Assembly: GCA_964584785.1 (NCBI GenBank)
Contig: CAZPBY010000010.1
Span: 62,001 to 126,000, forward strand
Length of the DNA: 64,000 bases
Reading direction: 5' to 3'
Source: JAHFTY01 sp964584785
Lineage (GTDB): Bacteria > Acidobacteriota > Terriglobia > 20CM-2-55-15
The translations under genes were made by a program, and so were the position numbers. This document shows positions 8,417 through 17,220 of the stretch, one piece after another. The notes beneath the pieces were generated by a model. It was not told the origin of the DNA. It saw only the letters and a list, made by a program, of their open reading frames with translations, and did no database searches. How positions within the stretch are numbered: the first letter of the stretch is position 1; every line of letters starts with the position of its first letter.

Positions 8417-9115
8417 ATGAATTCCAATCCGTATCGCATCATGGCGGCGGTTTTTGTGCTGTCTGTGCTAACGGCGTCGATGACTCTTGCCACAAAATTG
8501 CCGAGCGCCGGACAGTTGACGTTTCTCATCTCGTTCCCATCCGCACGCAGCGCGCAACCGCTGGACGGAAGGGTCCTCCTTTTCATTTCAGACGACGGAA
8601 AGAGCGAACCCCGCACGCAAAGCGATCAATATCGTGCCAACAGTACACGGCCGATCTTCGGCGTCGATGTCGACGGACTGAAGCCCGGGCAAGACGTCAG
8701 AATCGATGAGACCGTTTGGGGATGGCCCGTCCGCAGCGTCAAAGATATTCCGGCCGGCGACTACTTCGTCCAGGCGTTACTTAGCCGCTATGAAACATTC
8801 CACCGGGCCGACGGCCACACGATCAAGCTGCCGATGGATCAGGGTGAAGGCCAGCACTGGGATCGGAAGCCGGGAAACTTTTACAGCAAGCCTGTGAAAA
8901 TACATATCGACCCGTCTCGCGGCGGTGAAATCAGGATCTCGATGGATCAGGAAGTTCCTCCAGTGAAGCCGCCCACGGATACGAAACAAGTGAAGTACGT
9001 TCGTGTGCAGAACGAAAGACTGACGAAGTTCTGGGCCGGCCGATGTATCTGGGCGCAATCATACTGTTGCCGTTTGGCTGGGACACCCATTCCGACGCGC
9101 GATATCCTTTGTTGA
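8417..9115 (+). CDS. Secreted putative esterase, N-terminal part (frameshifted)
   Basis: The first 208 or so residues form the N-terminal half of a secreted alpha/beta-hydrolase-type esterase. A signal peptide is visible (hydrophobic residues 9-25 ending near LATKLP), followed by a beta-rich domain. After the residues KFW the frame changes: continuing in the frame used by 9043-10152 restores a sensible protein. Adding one G in the G run near 9030 would join both halves without a break. The last 24 residues up to the stop at 9115 are therefore out-of-frame. This is either a real frameshift mutation or a base-call error. Confidence 0.7.
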   Translation: MNSNPYRIMAAVFVLSVLTASMTLATKLPSAGQLTFLISFPSARSAQPLDGRVLLFISDDGKSEPRTQSDQYRANSTRPIFGVDVDGLKPGQDVRIDETVWGWPVRSVKDIPAGDYFVQALLSRYETFHRADGHTIKLPMDQGEGQHWDRKPGNFYSKPVKIHIDPSRGGEIRISMDQEVPPVKPPTDTKQVKYVRVQNERLTKFWAGRCIWAQSYCCRLAGTPIPTRDILC

Positions 9116-10152
9116 TCCACCACGGACATTTCCCGGCGAGCATAGAAAACGACGGTTGGCGGGAAACACCTCCCGACGCCAAGGCAACGGACACCCAACG
9201 TGAAACCCAGGAGGCCGCCTACAAATTTTTCAAGGACTGGAACGGGCCGAACTTTCCGCGGATGATCCATGTTCTCATTCAGCATCCGACTCCATACTTC
9301 GACGATTCGTATGCGGTGAATTCCGAGAACAACGGCCCATACGGTGACGCGATCACGTACGATTTCATCCCGTACATTGAGAAACAGTTTCGTGGAATCG
9401 GCCAGAGTTGGGCGCGGGTGATGATCGGAGGTTCGACAGGAGGCTGGGAAACTTTCGGCGTCCAGGTTTTCTATCCCGACGACTATAACGGTGCGTGGGC
9501 GCTCTGTCCTGACCCGATTGACTTCCGTTCGTACCGGTCGGTCAACATCTACGACGAGCACAACGCTTACTACTACGAAGACAATCCCTGGAAAAAAACG
9601 CCGAAGCCCGGCTACCGCGACTATCGCGACCATCTCTACTCGACGTTCGAGGAACGCAATCTTGTCGAACTGGCGCTGGCCTCGCACGGACGCTCGTCGG
9701 GTCAGCACGATGCCTGGGCTTCGGTCTTCGGACCCGTCGGCAATGACGGCTACTACAAACCGCTCTACGATAAGTTGACCGGCGCGATCGATCCGCAGGT
9801 GGCGAAGTACTGGCGCGAACATTACGACCTGCGGTACATCATGGAACGGGACTGGACCGTCCTCGGACCGAAGCTGAGAGGGAAGATTCACATCACCAGC
9901 GGCACAATGGACAACGGGTATCTTAATAACGCGGTCTACCAGACGGAAGAATTCTTCAAGAAGACCGAGGATCCACCCGCCGAGGCAGAGATCATATACG
10001 GCGAACGCCGCGAACATTGCTTTACCGGCGATACGGAAAATCCAAACGCGGCCGGCAGCCGCACCGTGCATCAGCGATACATGCCCGAAATGTCGAAATG
10101 GATCATCAGTAAGGCACCGGCAGGAGCGGACACCAAAAGCTGGGTGTACTGA
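9043..10152 (+). CDS. Secreted putative esterase, C-terminal catalytic part
   Basis: This 369-residue frame carries the catalytic domain that belongs with 8417-9115. The nucleophile elbow reads IGGSTGGWE (G-x-S-x-G-G), like the enterochelin-esterase/putative esterase family. A conserved acid and the His in ERREHCFTGD complete a plausible Ser-Asp-His triad. The ATG at 9043 is only an internal Met; the true gene most likely starts at 8417. Without the frameshift the product would be about 577 residues, exported to the periplasm. The substrate is unknown. The gene ends five bases before a large perfect palindrome. Confidence 0.75.
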   Translation: MYLGAIILLPFGWDTHSDARYPLLIHHGHFPASIENDGWRETPPDAKATDTQRETQEAAYKFFKDWNGPNFPRMIHVLIQHPTPYFDDSYAVNSENNGPYGDAITYDFIPYIEKQFRGIGQSWARVMIGGSTGGWETFGVQVFYPDDYNGAWALCPDPIDFRSYRSVNIYDEHNAYYYEDNPWKKTPKPGYRDYRDHLYSTFEERNLVELALASHGRSSGQHDAWASVFGPVGNDGYYKPLYDKLTGAIDPQVAKYWREHYDLRYIMERDWTVLGPKLRGKIHITSGTMDNGYLNNAVYQTEEFFKKTEDPPAEAEIIYGERREHCFTGDTENPNAAGSRTVHQRYMPEMSKWIISKAPAGADTKSWVY

Positions 10153-10156
10153 ATCC

Positions 10157-10226
10157 GGAATTCCGGGGACGCACACCGGAATTACCTGAAACCCTCGATA
10201 ATTCCGGTGTGCGTCCCCGGAATTCC
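10157..10226. repeat. Perfect 28-bp inverted repeat, REP-like, 14-base loop
   Basis: The arms 10157-10184 and 10199-10226 are exact reverse complements, separated by a 14-base loop. The core reads GGACGCACA on the left and TGTGCGTCC on the right, and the ends read GGAATTCC. A second element with the same core occurs at 18000-18053. Such palindromes resemble REP sequences mobilised by Y1 (RAYT) transposases. It follows the esterase stop and could also act as a terminator or mRNA-stabilising hairpin. Confidence 0.9.
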
Positions 10227-11060
10227 AGTAAGTTTTTGAGCAGGACGGGACGAAAAATCGAAAACAAGGTCATCGTCATCACCGGCGCATCAAGCGGGAT
10301 CGGCCGCGAAACGGCGATCGCCCTGGCGCCGGAAAAGGTGCGTCTGGTACTTGTCGCCCGCCGAGCCCGTCTGTTGGAGGAATTGCGCGCTGATATCGAC
10401 AAAGGCGGCTCCACGGCGTTGTGTCTCTCGCTCGATTTGAGAAAACGAGAGTGCGTCGAGGAAATGATCCGGCGCACAAAAGAAGAGTTCGGACGCGTCG
10501 ATGTACTGATCAACAACGCGGCATTTGGTTTTTATGGCAGCGTCGAAAGCACACCTGCCTCGGTCATTGATGAAATCTTCGCACTGAACTTCGAAGCCGC
10601 ACTTCTTGCGATCCAACTGGTGATTCCGATCATGCGATCGCAGCGCGGCGGACAAATCATCAATATTTCATCGGTTGCCGGCAAACGGGGAATGCCGTTG
10701 TCCGCCATTTATTCCGCGACCAAATTTGCGCTCGACGGACTGACGCAGGCCCTGCGCCTGGAGTTGAAGGAGTCCGGCATCGACGTGACGCTCATCAATC
10801 CCGCCGGAACAGAAACCGAGTTTTTTGCCCACGTGCGTCACGGCGATGTTACAGGACCCTTCAAACCGATGGGACGCATCCTGTCGGCCTCCGCCGTCGC
10901 GAGAAGCATCGTCGACGCGATTCGCAAACCCAAGGTCGAGGTTTATCCGTATGGAATCAGCCGCGCCCTGGTCTGGGCGAACGCGCTGGCTCCTTCGCTG
11001 CTGGACAAGCTGATGATGCCGTATCTGCGGGACCGCATGCGCGCCAGGACAAGAACATGA
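10209..11060 (+). CDS. SDR family NAD(P)-dependent oxidoreductase
   Basis: This short-chain dehydrogenase shows TGASSGIG, NNAAFG, Ser in INISSVAG and Tyr-x3-Lys in IYSATKFAL, so the catalytic set is complete. The C-terminal extension of about 50 residues resembles the DltE-like or sorbitol-dehydrogenase-like SDRs with membrane-associated substrates. The frame opens at GTG 10209, which lies inside the palindromic repeat. A TTG at 10236 would begin just before the Rossmann fold, and no clear Shine-Dalgarno decides between them. It ends 16 bases before the FAD enzyme gene, with which it is probably co-transcribed. Confidence 0.82.
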   Translation: MRPRNSSKFLSRTGRKIENKVIVITGASSGIGRETAIALAPEKVRLVLVARRARLLEELRADIDKGGSTALCLSLDLRKRECVEEMIRRTKEEFGRVDVLINNAAFGFYGSVESTPASVIDEIFALNFEAALLAIQLVIPIMRSQRGGQIINISSVAGKRGMPLSAIYSATKFALDGLTQALRLELKESGIDVTLINPAGTETEFFAHVRHGDVTGPFKPMGRILSASAVARSIVDAIRKPKVEVYPYGISRALVWANALAPSLLDKLMMPYLRDRMRARTRT

Positions 11061-11076
11061 GGGGACGAGTCCATAC

Positions 11077-12279
11077 ATGAATGTTGCGATCATCGGCGGC
11101 GGGCTCGCCGGTCTGACCTGCGCATTTTCATTGAAGCAACGCGGTATTTCCGCGACGGTTTTCGAAGCAGCCGATGAACCCGGAGGACGTTGCTCTGCAG
11201 GCCCCTACCTGCTCGGCCGCGAGGCCTACGCGAACACATTCCGGCTGGTTGAAGAGCTTGGCCTGACTGCGGATCTCGTCGAGATTCCTCCCATCACCGG
11301 CCAGTTCCACAAAGGCCGCGTTTATCATCATCGAGTTTCTTCCGCGACGGGGCTGTTGAGCTTCAAAGGATTGAATATTGCCGATAAGGCGCTCCTTTCA
11401 CGCATGGCCTATCTCCTGCTTCGTTACGGATCGAAGCTTGATTTCCATCATCCGGAACGCGGAGCGTCGCTCGACGATGAAAGCGTCGCGGCCTTTGTGA
11501 AGAGAGAATTGTCGCAGAACATCCTGAATTACGTCGCAGGTCCATTGATCTCCACGTTGTTCTACTACGGCTCGGAGGAAACATCGAAGCTGCTCTACCT
11601 GAACCTTGCGCGGTACATGTACAACATCCGGATGTTCACCATCCGGCGCGGCGTTCGCCGTTTGACGAATGAACTCTCGCGACGCGTCACCGTCGCGACC
11701 GGGAAGCGCGTGGAGTCGATCGCTTACCACGACGGTTCTTACATCGTTGACGGGCGGATGTTTTCGCACATCGTTGTTGCGATCCCCGGCGACCGTGTGC
11801 TGGACATTTCGGGCATGCGGGATCTCCTGGACCGAGAGGAGCAGGCTTTCTTCGCAAGGTGCCAGTACGGCCGGGCGGTAACCGTCTTCATGGAAACGCC
11901 GCTCTTGATCGACCGCTGTTACGCGCTATCCATTCCACGAGTCGAGCGATTACGCGCGGTCACGATTGTTTTCCATGGCTTCATCGACCCTGATGGAGTT
12001 GGAGTCACAATCGTGGGAGGAGAAAATGCCACCGCGGACGAGTTGGCTGCCGACTTCCGGCAAATATACCCGTCGGCCGCAGCTTCCATAAAGATCGTGC
12101 GGGAGTGGAAGCCGGCGATGCCCAAATTCCCGCCGGGACGATACCGTGAGATCGGATCGTTTCTGTCGCGAACTCATCAACGCGGTCTGTTCTTCTGCGG
12201 CGATTACCTGATGGGACCTTTTTTAGAAGCTTCCATCACGACAGCCATCCGCGCCGCGGACGCAGTCATCCATTGTTGA
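11077..12279 (+). CDS. FAD-dependent amine oxidase/protoporphyrinogen-oxidase-like enzyme
   Basis: This 400-residue flavoprotein starts with the dinucleotide motif IGGGLAGLTCAFSL (5-18), followed by the acidic FEAADEPGGRC segment that binds the FAD ribose and the GGR region of the amine oxidase/phytoene desaturase superfamily. The C-terminal FAD-contact segment GLFFCGDYLMGPFLEASI (around 372-389) is also present. The exact substrate (porphyrinogen, carotenoid precursor or amine) cannot be chosen from sequence. It is likely in an operon with the preceding SDR. It converges on the zinc-ribbon gene with a gap of 17 bases. Confidence 0.78.
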   Translation: MNVAIIGGGLAGLTCAFSLKQRGISATVFEAADEPGGRCSAGPYLLGREAYANTFRLVEELGLTADLVEIPPITGQFHKGRVYHHRVSSATGLLSFKGLNIADKALLSRMAYLLLRYGSKLDFHHPERGASLDDESVAAFVKRELSQNILNYVAGPLISTLFYYGSEETSKLLYLNLARYMYNIRMFTIRRGVRRLTNELSRRVTVATGKRVESIAYHDGSYIVDGRMFSHIVVAIPGDRVLDISGMRDLLDREEQAFFARCQYGRAVTVFMETPLLIDRCYALSIPRVERLRAVTIVFHGFIDPDGVGVTIVGGENATADELAADFRQIYPSAAASIKIVREWKPAMPKFPPGRYREIGSFLSRTHQRGLFFCGDYLMGPFLEASITTAIRAADAVIHC

Positions 12280-12296
12280 CAACTTGATGTTTCGAG

Positions 12297-12620
12297 CTAG
12301 CCCCAGACGAAAGCCCTGAAGCGGCTCTTACAATCGTCACAACGATACGCCCGGAGAAACGGAACAATTCTTTCCAGGAATCGGCGGTGAGAACGATGTG
12401 CGATCTGACCGCACTCCGGACATTTCCTTGTGTTGTGCTTACGGCTCTTGGACTTTGAAGAAGGGCGGGAACCCAGGGCATTCGTGAAGACAGAGACCGT
12501 CATGACTTTCTCGCATTTCAAACAACGATACTGACGTCTCAGACCTATAAGGACGAGGGCGCCGGGCCTTTGGCGGGCGCGCTCCCAATGAGTGTTGTTG
12601 CAACGCGGACAATACAGCAT
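12297..12620 (-). CDS. Double zinc-ribbon protein at the end of the isc operon
   Basis: This 107-residue, strongly basic protein has two similar halves. Each carries a CPxC pair (CPRC near 4-7, CPEC near 68-71) followed about 25 residues later by a CxxC pair (CLKC, CDDC), as in two zinc ribbons. Arg/Lys-rich linkers suggest nucleic acid or phospholipid contact. The ATG lies two bases after the iscX stop, so it is co-transcribed with the ISC genes. I do not recognise the family. Iron-sulfur or zinc binding is possible; a link to cluster assembly is inferred only from position. Confidence 0.7.
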   Translation of the reverse strand: MLYCPRCNNTHWERARQRPGALVLIGLRRQYRCLKCEKVMTVSVFTNALGSRPSSKSKSRKHNTRKCPECGQIAHRSHRRFLERIVPFLRAYRCDDCKSRFRAFVWG

Positions 12621-12622
12621 TT

Positions 12623-12838
12623 CTAGTTACGATCCTGCCACTCTTCGTGCCAGGCCATTTGTATCGCCTCTAGTTTTTTCTCGTTCGAATTTTTTGGATC
12701 ATCGGCAAATCCTTCGATTGCCAAAACCCACTTATGAAGATCAGTAAATCGAACTGTCAGAGGATCAATATCAGGATATTTATCGGCCAAAGCAATTGCA
12801 ATGTCTTCTGTAGAAGTCCACGTCAGCGGTCGGTTCAT
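12623..12838 (-). CDS. iscX: Fe-S cluster assembly protein IscX
   Basis: This 71-residue acidic protein matches IscX (YfhJ): the N-terminal TWTSTEDIAIALADKYPDIDP, the RFTDLHKWVLAI segment and the end with EAIQMAWHEEW are characteristic. IscX binds IscS and iron and modulates the cysteine desulfurase. Its start overlaps the hscA stop by four bases (ATGA). In E. coli a ferredoxin gene lies between hscA and iscX; here it is absent. Confidence 0.92.
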   Translation of the reverse strand: MNRPLTWTSTEDIAIALADKYPDIDPLTVRFTDLHKWVLAIEGFADDPKNSNEKKLEAIQMAWHEEWQDRN

Positions 12839-14637
12839 TGGATTTCCCTCACGTGCTTGTCCTTTAGCGCCTTGACAATGGCTGCGTTCATGATGAGTTC
12901 CGCAAGGTGCATGGTTGCGTGGCTGAGCCGATCGATCGCTTCGCGGATGGCCTGGTGGTCGTTCGAATTCACCGAGTTCCGTAGCTGTTCAGCTGCCGCC
13001 TGAATCTCCGCCTTTTCTTCAGCCGACAGGTTCCGGTACTCGTCCTCCGTAACGCCTTTTTCTGTTGCACGCAAAACGGTGTCCGCTTCATTCCTGGCTT
13101 CGATGATCTGCCGGGCTTCGATGTCCGCTTCAGCGTACTCAAAGGATTCTAAAATCATACTCTCAACCTGTTCGTCGGTGAGCCCGTATGTCGGCTTCAC
13201 TTCGATGGAGGCATATTTGCCGGTCCGCAACTCCTGACTGGAAACGCTCAGAATGCCGTCCGCATCGATAAGAAACTTCACTTCGATTCGCGGCAAGCCT
13301 GCGGTCATGGGTGGAATGCCTTTCAACTCGAACTCGGCGAGGCTTCGGCAATCCTGGACCAGTTCGCGCTCGCCCTGCAGGACGTGGATTTTCACGTTGG
13401 TCTGACTATCGACGAAAGTCGTGAACATCTCGGTGGCGCTCGCGGGGATGGTCGAATTGCGCGGAATGATTTTGGACATCACACCGCCGACCGTCTCTAT
13501 GCCGAGCGACAACGGCGTCACGTCGAGCAACAACATGTCACGCTTGCCCCCGGCGAGAATGTCGGCTTGAATGGCGGCACCCAGGGCGACGACCTCATCC
13601 GGATTCAATTCGGTGTGCGGAACGCGTCCGAAGAGCGCCTGAACACGACTGCGAACGAGGGGAATTCGCGTCGAACCGCCGACCATCACCACTTCGTCCA
13701 CATCCGACGGCTTCAAACCCGCATCCTGCAGCGCCTGCCGGCAGGGTTTTAGAGTCCGCTCGACGATCGGTTCAATCAGCTTCTCGAATTCCGATCGGGA
13801 GATCGATCGGCGGTAACCGGCCGAGTCCGCGGCGATCTCCGAGTTATCGGCGTGGGAAAGGGTTTCCTTGGCGCGATTCACGGCACGCCGTATTTCCTGA
13901 ATCTGACGGACTTCGGGAGCGATCTTTAATTCGGCGATAACCATCCGGATCAAAGCTTCGTCGATGTCGTCGCCGCCAAGATGCGTGTCGCCACTCGTCG
14001 CGAGGACTTCGAATATCCCTTCGCTTAACTTCAGGATCGAAATGTCGAATGTGCCGCCGCCGAAATCGTAGACGGCGATAGTGCCTTGCCTGCGTTCCTG
14101 CAAACCGTACGCGAGCGATGCAGCCGTCGGCTCGTTGACGATCCGCAGCACGTCCAGACCCGCGATCCGGCCGGCGTCTTTCGTTGCCTGACGCTGAGCG
14201 TCGTTGAAATAGGCCGGGACCGTGATCACCGCGTTGACTATTTCTTCACCGAGAACGTTTTCCGCGTTGCGTTTCAATTCGCGCAGAATGAAGGCAGACA
14301 ATTCGGGAGGCGTATACTCGCGGCCAAAGATCTTCAGCCGGATGATGTGTTCGCTGTCCGCGGACACTTCGAAAGGCAGCAGCGGCAGGTCCGCGCGAAC
14401 ATCGTCGATACCTTTCCCCATGAATCGCTTGATCGAAAAGATCGTGTTCTTCGGCTTTTCGACAAGCATTTCCTTCGCGGCATTGCCGACTTGAGGCCCT
14501 CCGTCCTCATCGAAGTAGATGACGGATGGAACAAGGTTGCGCCCATCCTTCCCCGGAAGCACACGCGGAACTCCGTTCTCGACGACAGCAACGAGGCTGT
14601 TTGTGGTTCCGAGGTCGATCCCAACAATCCCTGGCAT
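12835..14637 (-). CDS. hscA: Fe-S assembly chaperone HscA
   Basis: This 600-residue Hsp70-class chaperone begins with GIDLGTTNSLVA and contains YDFGGGTFDIS and the DVTPLSLGIETVGG linker/substrate-domain start. With HscB it uses ATP to help release clusters from IscU. It is slightly shorter than DnaK and lacks the acidic EEVD-like tail, and its place between hscB and iscX supports HscA over DnaK. The start codon overlaps the last base of the hscB stop (TAATG). The expected partner motif LPPVK is present in the neighbouring IscU. Confidence 0.95.
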   Translation of the reverse strand: MPGIVGIDLGTTNSLVAVVENGVPRVLPGKDGRNLVPSVIYFDEDGGPQVGNAAKEMLVEKPKNTIFSIKRFMGKGIDDVRADLPLLPFEVSADSEHIIRLKIFGREYTPPELSAFILRELKRNAENVLGEEIVNAVITVPAYFNDAQRQATKDAGRIAGLDVLRIVNEPTAASLAYGLQERRQGTIAVYDFGGGTFDISILKLSEGIFEVLATSGDTHLGGDDIDEALIRMVIAELKIAPEVRQIQEIRRAVNRAKETLSHADNSEIAADSAGYRRSISRSEFEKLIEPIVERTLKPCRQALQDAGLKPSDVDEVVMVGGSTRIPLVRSRVQALFGRVPHTELNPDEVVALGAAIQADILAGGKRDMLLLDVTPLSLGIETVGGVMSKIIPRNSTIPASATEMFTTFVDSQTNVKIHVLQGERELVQDCRSLAEFELKGIPPMTAGLPRIEVKFLIDADGILSVSSQELRTGKYASIEVKPTYGLTDEQVESMILESFEYAEADIEARQIIEARNEADTVLRATEKGVTEDEYRNLSAEEKAEIQAAAEQLRNSVNSNDHQAIREAIDRLSHATMHLAELIMNAAIVKALKDKHVREIQ

Positions 14638-15200
14638 TAATGCGTTCCCTTAAAATAGTGTCCCTGCCGACCTTCGATCTCATCTTCCAGGTTCCGGATA
14701 TAGGACGACTCCGACAGAATCTCCACCAACTGAGACAACTGCTTTCTTCGCTCCATCTCCGAGGCGCCTTTCGCAATCAACAAGTCCCATCTTGACGCTG
14801 CCTGGTCCAGCTCCATTTCAAACTTCTCACGCTTGGAATGGATCTGACGCTTCAGGTCTTCGAATTGAGCGGGATCGGCGTTGCCCGACATCCGAATGTC
14901 TTCCAGGTGTTCGTTGATTTCGAAAACCTCCATCAAAATCGACTGCGGAACCTTACTGCCATCGGCCTTGAGTCCGTAAAGCGACAACAGGTACTCGACG
15001 CGCCGGGCCGGTTGGCGAAGCGTTCGATACGCGTCGTTCAGCAGGGCAGTCATCCGGAGGGCGCGGCTTCTTTCTTCGGCCGGCGCGTTGGTGAAGTAAT
15101 CGGGATGGTACTGGCGGCTGAGGCTGTAAAATTTTTTTTCGAGCGCTTTTGTATCGATGCCGAGCATTTGAGGAAGCTCGAACACCTCAAAATAATTCAT
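14637..15200 (-). CDS. hscB: J-domain co-chaperone HscB
   Basis: This 187-residue protein has an N-terminal J domain (NYFEVFELPQ start, HPDYF motif near residue 32) and the C-terminal helical domain that binds IscU. It delivers IscU to HscA and stimulates its ATPase. The ATG at 15200 was chosen over an upstream in-frame Met at 15260: the latter lies inside iscA, whereas AGGAAA precedes 15200 by a suitable distance. No N-terminal Cys/zinc-ribbon extension is present. Confidence 0.93.
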   Translation of the reverse strand: MNYFEVFELPQMLGIDTKALEKKFYSLSRQYHPDYFTNAPAEERSRALRMTALLNDAYRTLRQPARRVEYLLSLYGLKADGSKVPQSILMEVFEINEHLEDIRMSGNADPAQFEDLKRQIHSKREKFEMELDQAASRWDLLIAKGASEMERRKQLSQLVEILSESSYIRNLEDEIEGRQGHYFKGTH

Positions 15201-15235
15201 GAGTGGGATGTTTCCTGGATTGCTCTCTCGGAAAC

Positions 15236-15562
15236 CTACGTTGAGAACGAGCTTCCACAACCGCAGCTCTTCTTCGCATTCGGATTCATGAACACAAAGC
15301 CCTTGCCCATTAATCCGCTGTCGTAATCGAGCACGGTGCCGTTCAAATAGATGTAGCTTTTCAGGTCGCAGAACAGTTTGACGCCGTCGCGTTCAAAAAC
15401 CTTGTCGCCGGTGCGGGACAGGCTCTCGAAGCTCAGGTTGTATGAAAGACCGGAGCAGCCGCCACCCTTCACGCCGACGCGCAGCCCTGCGGCGTTGACG
15501 CTTTCTTTCTCCATCATGCGGCGCACTTCGTCTACGGCCTTGTCGGTAATTTCAATCGCCAT
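15236..15562 (-). CDS. iscA: A-type iron-sulfur carrier IscA
   Basis: This 108-residue A-type scaffold/carrier has the three conserved cysteines: one in GGGCSGLSY (near 36) and two in the C-terminal CGCGSSF. It accepts clusters from IscU and passes them to target apoproteins. It sits 15 bases after iscU and 35 bases before hscB in the ISC operon. Confidence 0.94.
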   Translation of the reverse strand: MAIEITDKAVDEVRRMMEKESVNAAGLRVGVKGGGCSGLSYNLSFESLSRTGDKVFERDGVKLFCDLKSYIYLNGTVLDYDSGLMGKGFVFMNPNAKKSCGCGSSFST

Positions 15563-15577
15563 TAGAAAACGTCGCCT

Positions 15578-15964
15578 CTATTTGTCGTGTTTCTTCTTCC
15601 AGTCTGTAATAGCGGCTTTGATGGCGTCTTCGGCGAGCACCGAACAATGGATTTTTACAGGAGGAAGGCTGAGTTCCTTCACGATATCCGTATTCTTGAT
15701 CGCCAACGCCTCCGCCAGGGTTTTGCCTTTGACCCACTCGGTCGCGAGACTCGAACTGGCGATGGCGCTGCCGCAGCCGAAGGTCTTGAATTTGGCGTCT
15801 TCAATCACCTCGGTGTGCTCATTGACTTTGATCTGCAGCTTCATGACGTCGCCGCATTCCGGTGCTCCGACCAGACCGGTTCCGACGTTCTCGTCCTCCT
15901 TGGACAGACTCCCGACGTTTCGAGGATTGTTGTAGTGATCGATTACTTTGTCTGAATAAGCCAT
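15578..15964 (-). CDS. iscU: Fe-S cluster scaffold IscU
   Basis: This 128-residue scaffold assembles [2Fe-2S] and [4Fe-4S] clusters from sulfide supplied by IscS. The three ligand cysteines are Cys37 (PECGD), Cys64 (FGCGSA) and Cys107 (KIHCSV), and Asp39 is conserved. LPPVK just before KIHC is the HscA recognition motif, which agrees with the hscBA genes downstream. It lies 17 bases after iscS. Confidence 0.96.
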   Translation of the reverse strand: MAYSDKVIDHYNNPRNVGSLSKEDENVGTGLVGAPECGDVMKLQIKVNEHTEVIEDAKFKTFGCGSAIASSSLATEWVKGKTLAEALAIKNTDIVKELSLPPVKIHCSVLAEDAIKAAITDWKKKHDK

Positions 15965-15981
15965 CTCTCGATTCTCCTGAT

Positions 15982-17202
15982 TTATGATTCCGCCGCCCAG
16001 TGGACGGACTTCAAATCGATACCTTCCTTTGCCATTTCATAAAGCGGCGACAGTTCCCGCAACCGCTTCACGGTGTCAATGACACGGTTCGCCACATAGT
16101 CGACTTCCTCGTCCGTATTGAAACGGCCGATACCGAACCGGATCGACGTATGCGCCAGGTCCTCGCCAACTCCGAGCGCCTTCAGTACGTAAGAGGGTTC
16201 AAGACTTGCCGACGTGCACGCCGATCCCGACGAAACCGCGATGTCGTTAATGCCCATCAGCAGCGATTCGCCTTCAACGTAGGCAAAACTCATGTTCAGA
16301 TTGCCCGGCAAACGTTTGTGAAGATCGCCGTTGATGTAAGTTTCGTCGAGTTCCCGCGCCAGTGCCGTCCGGAGTTTTTCGCGCATCCGGAACATTTCGG
16401 CGGATTCTTTGGCGAGCTCTTCCCGCGCGATCTGTGCTGCCCTTCCAAAGCCGACGATGCCCGGCACGTTCAATGTGCCCGAGCGCATTCCCCGCTCGTG
16501 GCCGCCGCCGTCGATAATCGGGGTGAGCAGCACGCGCGGATTGCGGCGGCGAACAAACAATGCACCCACGCCTTTCGGTCCGTACATTTTGTGAGCGGAC
16601 AGCGACGCGATGTCGACGTTCATCGAGTTGACATCGAATGGAACCTTGCCCGCCGCCTGGACGGCGTCGGTATGGAAAAGAACACCACGATCCCGCGCAA
16701 TTCGGCCGATCTCGGCGATGTCCTGAATCACGCCCACTTCGTTGTTCGCGGTCATGATGGAGATCAGGATCGTCTTATCCGTTATGGCGCGTTTCAGATC
16801 GTCGAGATCGATGAGGCCGTTGTTCTGCACCGGCAAAAACGTCACACGGAAGCCGTCTTTCTCGAGATGCTTGCAAGTGTCGAGAATCGCCTTATGCTCG
16901 GTGACCGCGGTGATGATGTGGTCGCCCTTCTCGCGATACATGTACGCGACACCCTTCACCGCCAGGTTGTCCGACTCCGTGGCGCCGCTCGTGATCACGA
17001 TTTCGCGCGGATCCGCGCCGATCAATGCAGCAATCTGTTTGCGTGCGCCTTCAACGGCCTGTTCGGCATCCCACCCAAACTGGTGGTTGCGGCTGGCGGC
17101 GTTACCGAACTTGTTCGTGAGATAGGGCATCATGGTCTCAAGGACGCGCGGGTCGAGCGGTGTCGTCGCGTGATTGTCCATGTAAATTGGAAGCTTAACC
17201 AT
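15982..17202 (-). CDS. iscS: Cysteine desulfurase IscS
   Basis: This 406-residue PLP enzyme converts cysteine to alanine and passes the persulfide sulfur to IscU. It starts with the typical IYMDNHATTPLDPRV. The PLP Lys is in SLSAHKMYGPKG and the catalytic Cys is in the loop SSGSACTSASLEPSYV. Length and motifs match the IscS group rather than SufS. It lies 18 bases after iscR. Confidence 0.96.
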   Translation of the reverse strand: MVKLPIYMDNHATTPLDPRVLETMMPYLTNKFGNAASRNHQFGWDAEQAVEGARKQIAALIGADPREIVITSGATESDNLAVKGVAYMYREKGDHIITAVTEHKAILDTCKHLEKDGFRVTFLPVQNNGLIDLDDLKRAITDKTILISIMTANNEVGVIQDIAEIGRIARDRGVLFHTDAVQAAGKVPFDVNSMNVDIASLSAHKMYGPKGVGALFVRRRNPRVLLTPIIDGGGHERGMRSGTLNVPGIVGFGRAAQIAREELAKESAEMFRMREKLRTALARELDETYINGDLHKRLPGNLNMSFAYVEGESLLMGINDIAVSSGSACTSASLEPSYVLKALGVGEDLAHTSIRFGIGRFNTDEEVDYVANRVIDTVKRLRELSPLYEMAKEGIDLKSVHWAAES

Positions 17203-17220
17203 CTCTTCTGTTCCTCTGAA

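Noticed and set aside
9028..9046. Programmed frameshift in the esterase
   Set aside because: No slippery heptamer or downstream stimulator is seen; a base error or mutation is simpler.
8947..10176. 409-codon open frame on the minus strand
   Set aside because: It lies opposite the esterase gene, whose sequence shows real motifs; the frame has no recognisable domain and reflects codon bias.
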